This document shows, one piece after another, positions 18,172-27,007 of a DNA stretch of 64,000 nt. Within the stretch, counting starts at the first letter, position 1. Each line of letters opens with the position of its first letter. The notes beneath the pieces are model-generated. The model did not search any database, had not been told where the DNA came from, and saw only the letters and a program-made list of their open reading frames with translations. The position numbers were made by a program, and so were the translations under genes. Source of the DNA: Pseudomonas kilonensis (lineage in GTDB: Bacteria > Pseudomonadota > Gammaproteobacteria > Pseudomonadales > Pseudomonadaceae); NCBI RefSeq assembly GCF_001269885.1, contig NZ_LHVH01000031.1, positions 1-64,000 of the forward strand. Direction: 5' to 3'.

Positions 18172-18630
18172 TCAAAGCCATGCGGCGTCCCAGAGAGGGT
18201 AATCGCCAATGCGATCCACCAACCCCGCCCGAAGCGGATTGGCGATGATGTAGCGGGCGGAGGGCTTCAGATCCTCGTTGTCGCGGATCGCGCGGTCATG
18301 GAAACCGCTTTGCCAAAGCGGGCCAGAGACTCCGGTTATGTTGTTGACACGATGGGTGCATCGAGCTTTGGTGGCGCCGATGACACGACTCAGATGGCAA
18401 TCGTGAACTTGCAGCAACCAATGGAAATGATCCGGCATCACCACCCAGGCTAAAGAGTTCACCTGGCCCGAATCATGAGCACGTTTGAATTCGGCGACCA
18501 ATAGCCGTCCAATCTTCCAATCGGAAAAAACCGGCCGCTGCTGATGAACAACAACAGTCACCAGATAGGCTCGTCCTGGCTCTGAGTAACGACCTCGACG
18601 CAAGCGATGAGAATTGGGGCGTGAATGCAT
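18172..18630 (-). CDS. REP-associated tyrosine transposase (RAYT, Y1_Tnp family)
   Basis: A 152-residue protein with AAGGAAGCAAGGA before the ATG. It has the IS200/IS605-like fold signature: the HUH metal site H68-F-H70 in VVMPDHFHWLLQV and the catalytic tyrosine Y127 in ARYIIANPLRAG. RAYTs nick single-stranded REP hairpins and are held responsible for spreading REPINs. Here the gene lies between two near-identical inverted-repeat modules (17991-18123 and 18731-18866), the expected layout for a RAYT and its cognate repeats. The length and intact active site suggest a functional enzyme. Confidence 0.92.
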   Translation of the reverse strand: MHSRPNSHRLRRGRYSEPGRAYLVTVVVHQQRPVFSDWKIGRLLVAEFKRAHDSGQVNSLAWVVMPDHFHWLLQVHDCHLSRVIGATKARCTHRVNNITGVSGPLWQSGFHDRAIRDNEDLKPSARYIIANPLRAGLVDRIGDYPLWDAAWL

Positions 18631-18968
18631 TCCTTGCTTCCTTTGAAAGGGTTTGAATGCAGCCTAGCCATGCAGCTAGTTTTTCGATGCGGAAAAGGTC
18701 GAGCGAATATTCCGAAGCTTGCGTAGTACTTGTGGCGAGGGGATTTATCCCCGCTGGGCTGCGCAGCAGCCCCCCCCAAAACCGCAACCCGGTATTGTCT
18801 GGACAATTGAGCTGCCTGCATTGGGGGCTGCTGCGCAGCCCAGCGGGGATAAATCCCCTCGCCACAGGAACCTCGCCACCTGTTGGTCTCACATTGATGC
18901 CCACAATTTCCCCGCCCCCCACGCCAACCACCGTCTAAGCTTCAAGCAAGTCCGATCAATCTGCGTGA
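18631..18968. other. Intergenic region between RAYT and PBP-like genes
   Basis: It contains the right-hand inverted-repeat module (18731-18866) and about 100 bp before the PBP-like start. No further gene was recognised. Confidence 0.7.
18731..18866. repeat. 44-bp inverted repeat, right flank of the RAYT gene
   Basis: Arms 18731-18774 and 18823-18866 match each other and the arms of the left module. The inner spacer is also nearly the same (shared CTGGACAATTGAG), so this is a copy of the whole two-hairpin unit. Confidence 0.95.
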
Positions 18969-21900
18969 ATGGATCAGTCGACTATGGGCGCTTTGTGGCA
19001 AACCGATTCGAATGAACCTGTGGTCCCGACTGAACGTATGGAAGAAGCGCCTTTACCTCAAAAAAAACGCCGCGCACGGCATGGCTGGCGGGCATTCTGG
19101 TTGTTGCTGCTGATTATCGTGGTGGTGGTCGGCCTGGCGGTGGCCAAGGAAATGCGCACGTCGCGGTTCCAGGCCCGGGAGCTCAGCAAATACGCTGAGT
19201 CCCTGAGCTATGCGGTGCAGCCGGGGCCCAGCGATGCCATCGTCTATCCGGGTGCAGGCCCGTTCGACCGGCGCTTGGGCTACAGCGCGCTGGGGGAATT
19301 CCTGCCGCGCCTGCTCAAGCGCGACTACGTGATCCAGGCCCAGGCGCGGTTCTCGCCGGCCTTGATGGGCTACGTCGAAAAAGGCCTGTTCGTGCCCTAC
19401 GCGGAAAAGATCCAGGCCGGGCTGACCATCACCGACTGCCGCGCCGCACCGGTCTATCAGTTCAAGTACCCGCAGCAACTGTATGCGAACTTCGAAGCGA
19501 TTCCGCCCGTGGTGGTGCAAAGCCTGTTGTTTATCGAGAACCGCTTTCTGCTCGACCCCAAGCAACCGCTGGCAAACCCGGCAGTGGACTGGCCGCGCTT
19601 CGGCATGGCGGCCTGGTCGCAAGTCGCCAAGCTGTTGAGCTTGCCGGGACAGTCCGCCGGGGGCAGCACACTGGCGACGCAACTGGAAAAATACCGGCAC
19701 TCCCCCGAGGGCCTCACCGTGTCGGGCGGGGAAAAAATCCGCCAGATGATTTCCGCCAGCGTGCGGGCTTATCAGGCCGGCCCGCAAACCCTCGAGGCGC
19801 GACAGCGGATCATCCGCGACTACCTCAACAGCGTGCCGCTCTCCGCCGTGCCGGGGCATGGTGAAGTCCATGGCATGGCTGAAGGCTTGCGAGTCTGGTA
19901 CGGCGCCGATTTCAAGCAGGCCAATGAACGCCTGTCCAGTACCGCCAACGACCCCAAGAGCCTGGCAGAAAAAGGCCTGGCCCTGCGGGAAATGCTGTCA
20001 TTGATGATCGCCCAGCGCCGGCCGTCCCATTTCCTCTCCAAGGGCCACGATGAACTGGCACGCCTGACCGACAGCCACATCCGGCTGTTGGCGCAGAACG
20101 GTGTGATCGATGCGCCGCTGGCCGCGGCGGCCCTGGCGAGCAAGGTCAGTTATCGTGACTGGGTCAAGGATCCCACCGTCCAGCCCAACGAAACCAACAA
20201 AGGCATCAGCGCCGCCCGCAGTCGCCTCGCCGCCCTGCTCAATCGTCCGCTGTACGACCTCGATCGCCTCGACCTCTCCGCCACCAGCACCTTGCAAAGC
20301 GACTTGCAGGCCCAGGCCACCGACTACCTCAAGCGCTTGGCCGACCCGGCCTTCGCGACCGAGATCGGCCTGATGGGCGAACGCCTGCTGACCCCCTCCA
20401 GCACCACCCAGGTGCGCTACAGCTTCACCCTGCTGGAACTGACCCCCGATGGCTCACGCGTGCGGGTGCAGACCGACAGCACCGACCAGCCCTTCGACAT
20501 CAACGAAGGCAGCAAGCTGGAACTGGGCTCCACCGCCAAGTTGCGGGTGCTCACCACGTATCTGCAGATCATCGCCGAGCTGCACGAGCGCTATGCCCAG
20601 CAAACCCCGGCGGCATTGAAGAAAGTCGACATCGCCGAGCCGGACCACCTCTCCCGCTGGGCCGTGGACTACCTGATCCAGAACACCGACCGCAGCCTGC
20701 CGAAAATGCTCGAGGCCGCGCTGGACCGCACCTATTCAGCCAGCCCCGGCGAGGCATTTTTTACCGGCGGCGGGCTGCACACCTTCCACAACTTCCGTAA
20801 AGAAGACAACGGCCGCATCCCCACACTGCGCGACTCCTTGCGTGAATCGATCAACCTGCCGTTCATCCGCCTGATGCGCGACCTGGTGCGCTACGCCACC
20901 TATGCCGGCCCCAATAACAGTTCCGAGCTGCTCAAGGACGACAAGGACCCGCGCCGCCAGGAATACCTGGCCCAATTCGCCGACCGCGAAGGCACCTCGT
21001 TCCTGCTCAGGTTCTGGAAGAAGTACCAGAAAAAGGACACCGGCCAACGCCTGGAAACCTTCCTCGACGGCATGCGCCCTACGGCGATCCGCCTGGCCGC
21101 CGTTCACCGTTATTTCTTTCCCAACGACAGCCAGGAAAATTTCAACCGCTTCGTACGCGCGCACTTGAAATCGGCCAAGAGCGCGGAAAAACTCACCGAC
21201 GAACGCCTGGAACGGCTCTATCAAAGCTATGGCCCCGGCGCCTATGACCTGCCGGACCAAGGCTTTATCGCCAAGGTCCACCCGCTGGACCTGTGGTTGA
21301 TGGGTTACCTGCTGAACAACCCCGACGCCAAGTTCAGCCAGATCGTCAAGGCCAGTGAGTTCGAGCGCCAGGAAGTCTACAGTTGGCTGTTCAAGAGCCG
21401 GCACAAGAGCGCCCGCGACAGTCGCATCCGCACCATGCTGGAGATTGAAGCCTTCCTGGATATTCACCAGCGCTGGCAGCAGGTCGGCTATCCGTTCGAC
21501 CACCTGGTGCCGTCGCTGGCCACCGCCATCGGCAGCTCCGGCGACCGTCCCGCCGCGTTGGCGGAACTGGTGGGCACCATCCTTAACGATGGCATCCGCA
21601 AGCCCGCGCTGCGCGTCGACAGCCTGGACTTTGCCGTCGGTACGCCTTACGAGACACGGCTGGTGAGCAATCCGGATAACGGCAAGCGCGTGATGCCGGT
21701 GGAAGTGGCCCAGGCCTTGCGCGGTGCGCTGTCCCAGGTGGTGGATGCCGGCACCGCGAAACGCGTGGCCGGCAGTTTCAAGTTGGCCGACGGTACACCG
21801 CTGGCCATGGGCGGCAAGACCGGTACCGGCGACAACCGCATCGAAGCGATCGGCTCCGGCGGGCGGGTGATCAGTTCCAAGTCGATCAACCGCACCGCCA

Positions 21901-22091
21901 CCTTCGTGTTCTTTATCGGCGACAGCCATTTCGGCACCCTCACCGCCTACGTCCCGGGGGCCTCGGCGCAGAACTTCAAATTCACCTCGGCCTTGCCGGT
22001 GCAAGTGCTCAAGGGCATGGCGCCGTTTCTCTCGCCCTACTTGCAGCCGGGGACTCATACCCAGTGCAAGCCGTTGGTGGCGAGGCAATGA
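18969..22091 (+). CDS. Large PBP1-like protein with GT51 and transpeptidase domains
   Basis: A 1040-residue protein with a cytoplasmic tail rich in Lys/Arg, one membrane anchor (about 41-59) and a periplasmic body. The GT51-like part keeps GGSTLATQLEK and a following basic block, but the first motif reads ENRFLLDP (E190) where active glycosyltransferases have EDxxFxxH. The transpeptidase part has SxxK at S521-TA-K524 and KTG at 950-952. It is longer than standard class A PBPs (about 800). I infer cell-wall synthesis or repair, with glycosyltransferase activity doubtful. No strong ribosome site was found, so the start (18969, 18984 or 19038) is uncertain. It converges on the pilus locus. Confidence 0.75.
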   Translation: MDQSTMGALWQTDSNEPVVPTERMEEAPLPQKKRRARHGWRAFWLLLLIIVVVVGLAVAKEMRTSRFQARELSKYAESLSYAVQPGPSDAIVYPGAGPFDRRLGYSALGEFLPRLLKRDYVIQAQARFSPALMGYVEKGLFVPYAEKIQAGLTITDCRAAPVYQFKYPQQLYANFEAIPPVVVQSLLFIENRFLLDPKQPLANPAVDWPRFGMAAWSQVAKLLSLPGQSAGGSTLATQLEKYRHSPEGLTVSGGEKIRQMISASVRAYQAGPQTLEARQRIIRDYLNSVPLSAVPGHGEVHGMAEGLRVWYGADFKQANERLSSTANDPKSLAEKGLALREMLSLMIAQRRPSHFLSKGHDELARLTDSHIRLLAQNGVIDAPLAAAALASKVSYRDWVKDPTVQPNETNKGISAARSRLAALLNRPLYDLDRLDLSATSTLQSDLQAQATDYLKRLADPAFATEIGLMGERLLTPSSTTQVRYSFTLLELTPDGSRVRVQTDSTDQPFDINEGSKLELGSTAKLRVLTTYLQIIAELHERYAQQTPAALKKVDIAEPDHLSRWAVDYLIQNTDRSLPKMLEAALDRTYSASPGEAFFTGGGLHTFHNFRKEDNGRIPTLRDSLRESINLPFIRLMRDLVRYATYAGPNNSSELLKDDKDPRRQEYLAQFADREGTSFLLRFWKKYQKKDTGQRLETFLDGMRPTAIRLAAVHRYFFPNDSQENFNRFVRAHLKSAKSAEKLTDERLERLYQSYGPGAYDLPDQGFIAKVHPLDLWLMGYLLNNPDAKFSQIVKASEFERQEVYSWLFKSRHKSARDSRIRTMLEIEAFLDIHQRWQQVGYPFDHLVPSLATAIGSSGDRPAALAELVGTILNDGIRKPALRVDSLDFAVGTPYETRLVSNPDNGKRVMPVEVAQALRGALSQVVDAGTAKRVAGSFKLADGTPLAMGGKTGTGDNRIEAIGSGGRVISSKSINRTATFVFFIGDSHFGTLTAYVPGASAQNFKFTSALPVQVLKGMAPFLSPYLQPGTHTQCKPLVARQ

Positions 22092-22110
22092 TTTGCACAA
22101 GGGCTCTGGA

Positions 22111-22605
22111 TTACAGGGTCACGCGAGGGACTGCATCGAAGATGACAGTGAAGCTCCCGGTGTATAGGCCTGGTTCTTCTCCACCAGGACGACTGGATGG
22201 ATAGATAAGCATCTCGACCTGGGTGCCTGGCGTGGAGGAAGCATCATCCACCACCTCCTGAGGCACACTGCTCAGCATCGTCCGGTTGAATGCTACCCAC
22301 AGGTCAATCTGACTTGTCCCGTTGCTCAGCCAAGCCCGACCTTCCTCGATATAGGCATGCACGGAGCCTTCCGTGTTTTTTACATCAAAGGTCTGGCGCA
22401 CAATACTCAGACGTTGTGTCACAGGGTTGTAGTGCATCACTTCGTTCCTGCCAAACTCCGGATCCCGCGGCTGCACATGAAACTGCTTGTTCGGAATGTT
22501 GGCGGTGATGTGAATGGACGAGCGTGCATCATCGGCCGCCATTACCCACGAAGAATTCAAGGCCGCGACAGCCAGAGCAGTCACGAACACCCTCTTTTTA
22601 AACAT
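22111..22605 (-). CDS. CS1-type fimbrial subunit, distal copy
   Basis: A 164-residue protein with AGGAG before the ATG and a signal peptide ending VMA-ADD. The mature N-terminus DDARSSIHITANIP is the same as that of the major pilin at 29664, and the rest is similar (RQTFDVKNTEGSV, PQEVVDDASSTPGTQ, FTVIFDAVPR). It is therefore a duplicated pilin placed at the far end of the locus. It could be a minor subunit, an anchor or an alternative pilin. A GCGAGGGAGCTTGC inverted repeat separates it from the rest of the locus. Confidence 0.85.
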   Translation of the reverse strand: MFKKRVFVTALAVAALNSSWVMAADDARSSIHITANIPNKQFHVQPRDPEFGRNEVMHYNPVTQRLSIVRQTFDVKNTEGSVHAYIEEGRAWLSNGTSQIDLWVAFNRTMLSSVPQEVVDDASSTPGTQVEMLIYPSSRPGGEEPGLYTGSFTVIFDAVPRVTL

Positions 22606-22635
22606 GTTTGACTCCTTTTTTATAGTTAATAGCAC

Positions 22636-22766
22636 CTGTGGCGAGGGAGCTTGCTCCCGCTGGGTGGCGAAGCCGCCCTCGCTTTTCAACCCGCTGAAAA
22701 ACGCTTCAGCCATGCCACCGTTGCGACTGCTGCGCAGCCGAGCGGGAGCAAGCTCCCTCGCCACAG
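22636..22766. repeat. GCGAGGGAGCTTGC-type inverted repeat
   Basis: CTGTGGCGAGGGAGCTTGCT faces AGCAAGCTCCCTCGCCACAG with about 80 bp between the outer arms. It sits inside the pilus locus between two CS1-type subunit genes. Confidence 0.85.
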
Positions 22767-22828
22767 AGCTTCATGCAGATGCTCCACTCCATGAGCCTTA
22801 CCACTCCATGCACTTGCGCTGGCTCGCT

Positions 22829-23326
22829 CTACGGCGCAGTCGCATCGAACACCATGTGCACCGTGCCGTAGTAGTCGCCGGGCTTGTAGTCGTCAGCGGG
22901 TTTGATGGCGGCGATTTCCAGCGGCACCTGGCGCCCAGGACGGGCTTCGGTGGCCGAGACCACCTGGGCCGAATCCAGGGTCAATACGACGTTGTTGAAC
23001 ATCACCCGCAAGTCAATGCGCTCACGGCCATTGGACAGGTACGCCTCTTCCCCCAGACGTGCGCCGATGGCGCCGTTGCTGTTCTTCACCTCGTAGGTCG
23101 CCCGCAAGGGGCTGAGGTCGGTGGTGATGGTGCTGAAGGGCAGGCGCTGTTCGCGTTGGACCAATTGCGGATCGAGGGGCAACACGTAGAAGTCGGCCGT
23201 CGGGATGGTCACGTAGACTTCGAACGTTTCCCGCTCGACCGCGCCCCAGGCCGCAGCCCAGGGCAACGTCAGGGCAGTCAATGCGAGGGGGGGTATCAAT
23301 GCCTTGAACATTTTGGTCTTGAACAT
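22829..23326 (-). CDS. CS1-type fimbrial subunit-like protein
   Basis: A 165-residue secreted protein with AGAGGTAATCAAA before the ATG and a signal peptide ending near AWG-AVE. It follows the pilin plan: VYVTIPTADFYVLPLDP, then RATYEVKNSNGAIGARL, a central IDLRVMFNNVVLT, and a terminal YYGTVHMVFDA. It is clearly more divergent than the other two CS1 subunits and lacks the DDARSSIHITANIP start. A minor subunit or anchor is plausible. It begins 45 bp after the chaperone gene and is probably in the same transcript. Confidence 0.8.
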   Translation of the reverse strand: MFKTKMFKALIPPLALTALTLPWAAAWGAVERETFEVYVTIPTADFYVLPLDPQLVQREQRLPFSTITTDLSPLRATYEVKNSNGAIGARLGEEAYLSNGRERIDLRVMFNNVVLTLDSAQVVSATEARPGRQVPLEIAAIKPADDYKPGDYYGTVHMVFDATAP

Positions 23327-23370
23327 TTTGATTACCTCTGGCACCCACGACGGCTCGGCGACGGCGGCCA

Positions 23371-24114
23371 TCAACCTTTGATCTCGACGTTCTTTTTCTG
23401 GTTGCCTTCGACCAGGGTGAAGCGGTACTCACGCCCCGCTTCCTTGTCGAACGCAAAGCTCTGGCCGCTCTTGACGTGATGCTTGGTGGTCGGCTTGCAG
23501 TCGTTGTCTTTCTTCGCCACGCAGTCCTTGAACTCATCGATCACCAACACGGTGTTGCCGTTGTTACGCAATTGGTAGCGGCTGGCGCTGTCCTCGATCA
23601 CTGTCTCGTAACGGGTGTCCTTGGGCCGCACGAAAAACACGGTGCCGTAACCCGCCAGGATCTTGACCCCGGCGGCCACGCGTTCCTTTTTATATTCCTC
23701 GCGTTCTTCGGCGCTGATGGCGAACTCGTCTTCGGCTTCCGGCACTACCGGCACAAAACGCACCCGGAAGTAACGCTCCTTGTCGCGGTTGCCCATGAAC
23801 AGCAACCGCGTGCCCTGCACCCCGTTGGCCGGTACGATCAGCCGCGCCGGGCTGGCCATCAGGCCGTCCTTGGCCTGGGCACTGGCCTGGTTCTGCAGCG
23901 GCACTTCCTGGTAGGTGCCGTCCTCGTTGTAGATGATTTCCAGGATATTGACCTTGACGAACGCCGTGGACGTCCCGCCGTTGAATACCCGTTTCATGTA
24001 GGTGCTTTTGTCGCCGTCCAGGTAGTCGTAGACCACCCCGACACCAATCTGCGGCCCGGCCTGGGCCATGCCGCAAAACAGATAGAACCCAACCCATGCC
24101 CATAAATGCTTCAT
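23371..24114 (-). CDS. Periplasmic chaperone of the CS1/CFA (Cbl-like) pilus
   Basis: A 247-residue protein starting MKHLWAWVGFYLFCGMAQA, a signal peptide. An upstream ATG at 24135 in the same frame would only lengthen the leader. The first half has the immunoglobulin-like chaperone features: GVVYDYLDGDKSTYMKRVFN, VKVNILEI, ARLIVPANGVQGTRLLFMG, and the RYFRVRFVPV strand with its conserved arginine. In alternate chaperone-usher systems this protein stabilises pilin and tip subunits and hands them to the usher. It lies directly after the two tip genes. Confidence 0.83.
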   Translation of the reverse strand: MKHLWAWVGFYLFCGMAQAGPQIGVGVVYDYLDGDKSTYMKRVFNGGTSTAFVKVNILEIIYNEDGTYQEVPLQNQASAQAKDGLMASPARLIVPANGVQGTRLLFMGNRDKERYFRVRFVPVVPEAEDEFAISAEEREEYKKERVAAGVKILAGYGTVFFVRPKDTRYETVIEDSASRYQLRNNGNTVLVIDEFKDCVAKKDNDCKPTTKHHVKSGQSFAFDKEAGREYRFTLVEGNQKKNVEIKG

Positions 24115-24174
24115 CACTTTTTCAACCTCATGCATTAAACGTAATTCACTGAATATGGCTGGCCTCAAGGCCGC

Positions 24175-25422
24175 TCAGACTTCCGAATCCCAGATCACCG
24201 TGACGTTGCCGGTATAGGCCTTGGCGCCGCTGTCCAGCATCTCTTCGACGCTGCTACGGGCCACTTCAAAGTGCAGGGTGCCCGGCCTACGATCGACGTA
24301 GAAACCCGGCTGGAACAGTTCGGTGCCGCTGCCGTCACGCAGCAACCGGCGACGGTTGGCCGGTTGCCCGGAGCTGTCCGTCAAGCCGTCGGGCAGGGTC
24401 ACGCTGACGTCCACCGGCACGGCGTGGCCGGTGCCGGTTTCGGCGATCGCACAGGTATTGCCACTGGTGTGCTGGCATTCGATGGCCATCTTGAAACGTG
24501 ACGAGGCCGAGATATGGAAGCGTTGATCGCGAAACAGCCGAGCCGGTTTTCGCCCACTGTTCAGCCAGGCTTGCCAGCCTTCCGGGGGCACCAGTTCGAC
24601 GCGGTTGCCGCCGGGGGGCACTTCGACCTTGAGGGTGTGCTCGACGTCGAGTTTGAAATTGAGGGTAATCACCGAGTCATTGGGGAGCATGACGTCACCC
24701 ATATCGAAGTCCTGCCCCGGCCCGACGCCATAGCTCACCGAGCCCCGGTATTGACCGGACGACATCTTCAAGGGGTTGGGTGTGCGCAGTTCGTAGGCGA
24801 AGTCCAAGTAGTGGTAGGCAATGCTGGGGATCAAGTAGGCGGCCTTTTTGGCACACACCCCCTCGGTTGGCGTCTTCCAAAAGAAGTTATAGATGTACTC
24901 GTTCATGGTCCCGAAATGGGTGGACTGACAGGGCGAAGGCGCGTACTTGAAACTGGAGCCGCTCCATAACCTGTTATGGGCGGTTGTGAGATCCACACCG
25001 CCACCCACCAGACTGATGACGCTGACAGGGAGTCGGTAGCGCGAACCGATGCCGGAGACACGAACTTGAACGATTTCAGTTTCGCCCGTATCGGTATGGA
25101 TCACCTGTGCCAGGCGCCAAGTGGCGGGCACATCAAACATCGCCCCTTGCCGGGAATCCCCATGATTGGCTTGAATGGGACCGGTAGACTCGAAGGCAAT
25201 GGGCAGCTGGATGCTGAACATTTTTTCCCTCTCACAGACCGCCGGATACAGCGCGCAATAACCCGAGACCGGGGTCGTGTTGAGAAAGGTGTTTTCATTG
25301 GGCTTCGAGGGATCGGGCCTGAATATGGCGCTGACATCCTTGCTGACGGCATGAGCCGTCGATACACCGGTCAACACCATCACCGATACCATGCCTTGCA
25401 CTGCCATTGGTAACTGCTTCAT
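24175..25422 (-). CDS. CblD-like pilus tip protein, copy 2
   Basis: A 415-residue protein with GAGGTAGAG before the ATG and a signal peptide ending AHA-VSKD. It is a CblD/CooD/CfaE-type minor subunit, which starts pilus assembly and acts as tip adhesin: an N-terminal receptor-binding half (about 24-215) and a C-terminal pilin-like half (about 216-415) ending in a donor-strand-like YTGNVTVIWDSEV. It is nearly identical to the next gene upstream across the C-terminal half, whereas the N-terminal half differs much more. It may display a different binding specificity from copy 1. Confidence 0.86.
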   Translation of the reverse strand: MKQLPMAVQGMVSVMVLTGVSTAHAVSKDVSAIFRPDPSKPNENTFLNTTPVSGYCALYPAVCEREKMFSIQLPIAFESTGPIQANHGDSRQGAMFDVPATWRLAQVIHTDTGETEIVQVRVSGIGSRYRLPVSVISLVGGGVDLTTAHNRLWSGSSFKYAPSPCQSTHFGTMNEYIYNFFWKTPTEGVCAKKAAYLIPSIAYHYLDFAYELRTPNPLKMSSGQYRGSVSYGVGPGQDFDMGDVMLPNDSVITLNFKLDVEHTLKVEVPPGGNRVELVPPEGWQAWLNSGRKPARLFRDQRFHISASSRFKMAIECQHTSGNTCAIAETGTGHAVPVDVSVTLPDGLTDSSGQPANRRRLLRDGSGTELFQPGFYVDRRPGTLHFEVARSSVEEMLDSGAKAYTGNVTVIWDSEV

Positions 25423-25469
25423 CTCTACCTCACCCTCAAATCGGCCCGGACTGCCCAAGCCACTCCTTT

Positions 25470-26717
25470 TTAAATTTCCGAATCCCAGATCACCGTGACG
25501 TAACCGGTGTAGGCCTTGGCGCCGCTGTCCAGCATCTCTTCGACGCTGCTACGGGCCACTTCAAAGTGCAGGGTGCCCGGCCTACGATCGACGTAGAAAC
25601 CCGGCTGGAACAGTTCGGTACCGCTGCCGTCACGCAGCAACCGGCGACGATTGACCGGTTGCCCGGCGGCGTCGGTCAAGCCATTGGGCAGGGTCACGCT
25701 GACGTCCACTGGCACGGCATGGCCGGTGCCGGCTTCGGAGATCGCGCAGGTATTGCCGCTGACGGTTTGGCATTCGAGTGCCATCTTGAAACGGGAAGAG
25801 GCGGAGATATGGAAGCGTTGGTCGCGGAACAACCGCGTGGGTTTGCGGCCGCTGTTCAGCCAGGATTGCCAGCCTTCCTGGGGGACCAGTTCGACCCGGT
25901 TGCCGCCGGGGGGGACTTCGACTTTGAGGGTGTGCTCGACGTCAAGCTTGAAGTTGAGCGTGAGCGCCGAATCGTTGGGGATCATGACATCGCCCATATC
26001 AATGTCCTGCCCGGGCCCGACGCTATAAGTCAGCGACCCGGTGTATTGGCCGGAGGACATTTTCAGTGGGTTGGGGGTGCGCAGTTCGTAGGCAAAGTCC
26101 AGATAGTTGTAGCTCATGGCAGGGATCAAGTATCGGGCCGTTTTCCCACACACACCTTCTGTCGGCACCTTCCAGAAAAAGGCATAACTCGTAATGTTAT
26201 AGAGTGAAACACCGCTGTATTGACATGGCAAAGGCGCATACACCCATTCAAGACCGCTCCATAACGCCCGGTGGGCTCCCCAAACGCTCGCGCCGCCACC
26301 TACCAATTCGATCACACTATTGGAGAACAATTGTCTCGACCCAAAGCCGGACCAGCGCACTTCAACAGTTTCTATTTCGCCCGTCCCCGTATGGGTAACT
26401 TGTACCGGACGCCAACTGGCAGGCACTTTAAACATCGCACCTTGCCGAGGATCTTCATGATTCGCCTGGATAGGACTGATCGTATTGGCAGAGAGACGTA
26501 ATCGAACGCTGAACATTCCTGTCGCCCTGCAGTCCGACGGTCTATCTGCGCAGTAACCACTGATAGGCGTGGTATTGAGAAAGGTATTCTCATTGGGTTT
26601 CGATGGGTCAGGCCTGAACAGAGCGCTGATATCCTGGGTCAAGGCATTGGCCGCAGGCACGCACGCAAACAACAACACCGAGACCACGCTGCGCACTGCA
26701 ACCGATAAGGGTTTCAT
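25470..26717 (-). CDS. CblD-like pilus tip protein, copy 1
   Basis: A 415-residue secreted protein with GAGG before the ATG, the same length and plan as the gene after it. Shared blocks include FRPDPSKPNENTFLNTTP at the mature N-terminus, LRTPNPLKMSSGQY, VEVPPGGNRVELVP and VDRRPGTLHFEVARSSVEEM. Differences concentrate in the adhesin half (about residues 60-200). Known relatives sit at the pilus tip and bind host or surface receptors. The usher gene lies upstream, separated by a REP-derived tandem array. Confidence 0.86.
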   Translation of the reverse strand: MKPLSVAVRSVVSVLLFACVPAANALTQDISALFRPDPSKPNENTFLNTTPISGYCADRPSDCRATGMFSVRLRLSANTISPIQANHEDPRQGAMFKVPASWRPVQVTHTGTGEIETVEVRWSGFGSRQLFSNSVIELVGGGASVWGAHRALWSGLEWVYAPLPCQYSGVSLYNITSYAFFWKVPTEGVCGKTARYLIPAMSYNYLDFAYELRTPNPLKMSSGQYTGSLTYSVGPGQDIDMGDVMIPNDSALTLNFKLDVEHTLKVEVPPGGNRVELVPQEGWQSWLNSGRKPTRLFRDQRFHISASSRFKMALECQTVSGNTCAISEAGTGHAVPVDVSVTLPNGLTDAAGQPVNRRRLLRDGSGTELFQPGFYVDRRPGTLHFEVARSSVEEMLDSGAKAYTGYVTVIWDSEI

Positions 26718-26776
26718 TTATACAACCTCATACAATCAAGACAAATCGCTGCAAATAGGTAGGTGAGCAATTCACT

Positions 26777-27007
26777 TGTGGGAGCAAGGCTTGCCCGCGA
26801 TGCAGGCGCCTCGCTCTTCAGGTGAACAGCGTTATCGTTCATCGCGAGCAAGCTTTGCTCCCACAGTTTCAGGAGCAAGCTTTACTCCCACAGTCTCAGG
26901 AGCAAGCTTTGCTCCCACAGTTTCAGGAGCAAGCTTTGCTCCCACAGTTTCAGGAGCAAGCTTTGCTCCCACAGTTTCAAGAGCAAGCTTTGCTCCCACG
27001 GTCTCAT
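26777..27007. repeat. REP element expanded into six 27-bp tandem copies
   Basis: A REP inverted repeat starts at 26777. Its right half-site is then repeated at a 27-bp period in six copies (26846, 26873, 26900, 26927, 26954, 26981), each GAGCAAGCTTTGCTCCCACA plus seven bases ending in GTTTCAG or a variant. The last copy overlaps the usher stop codon (27004-27006). Confidence 0.95.

Noticed and set aside
26846..27007. Regular 27-bp repeats suggesting a CRISPR array
   Set aside because: The copies are directly abutting with no variable spacers, and each is a REP half-site. No cas gene is present.
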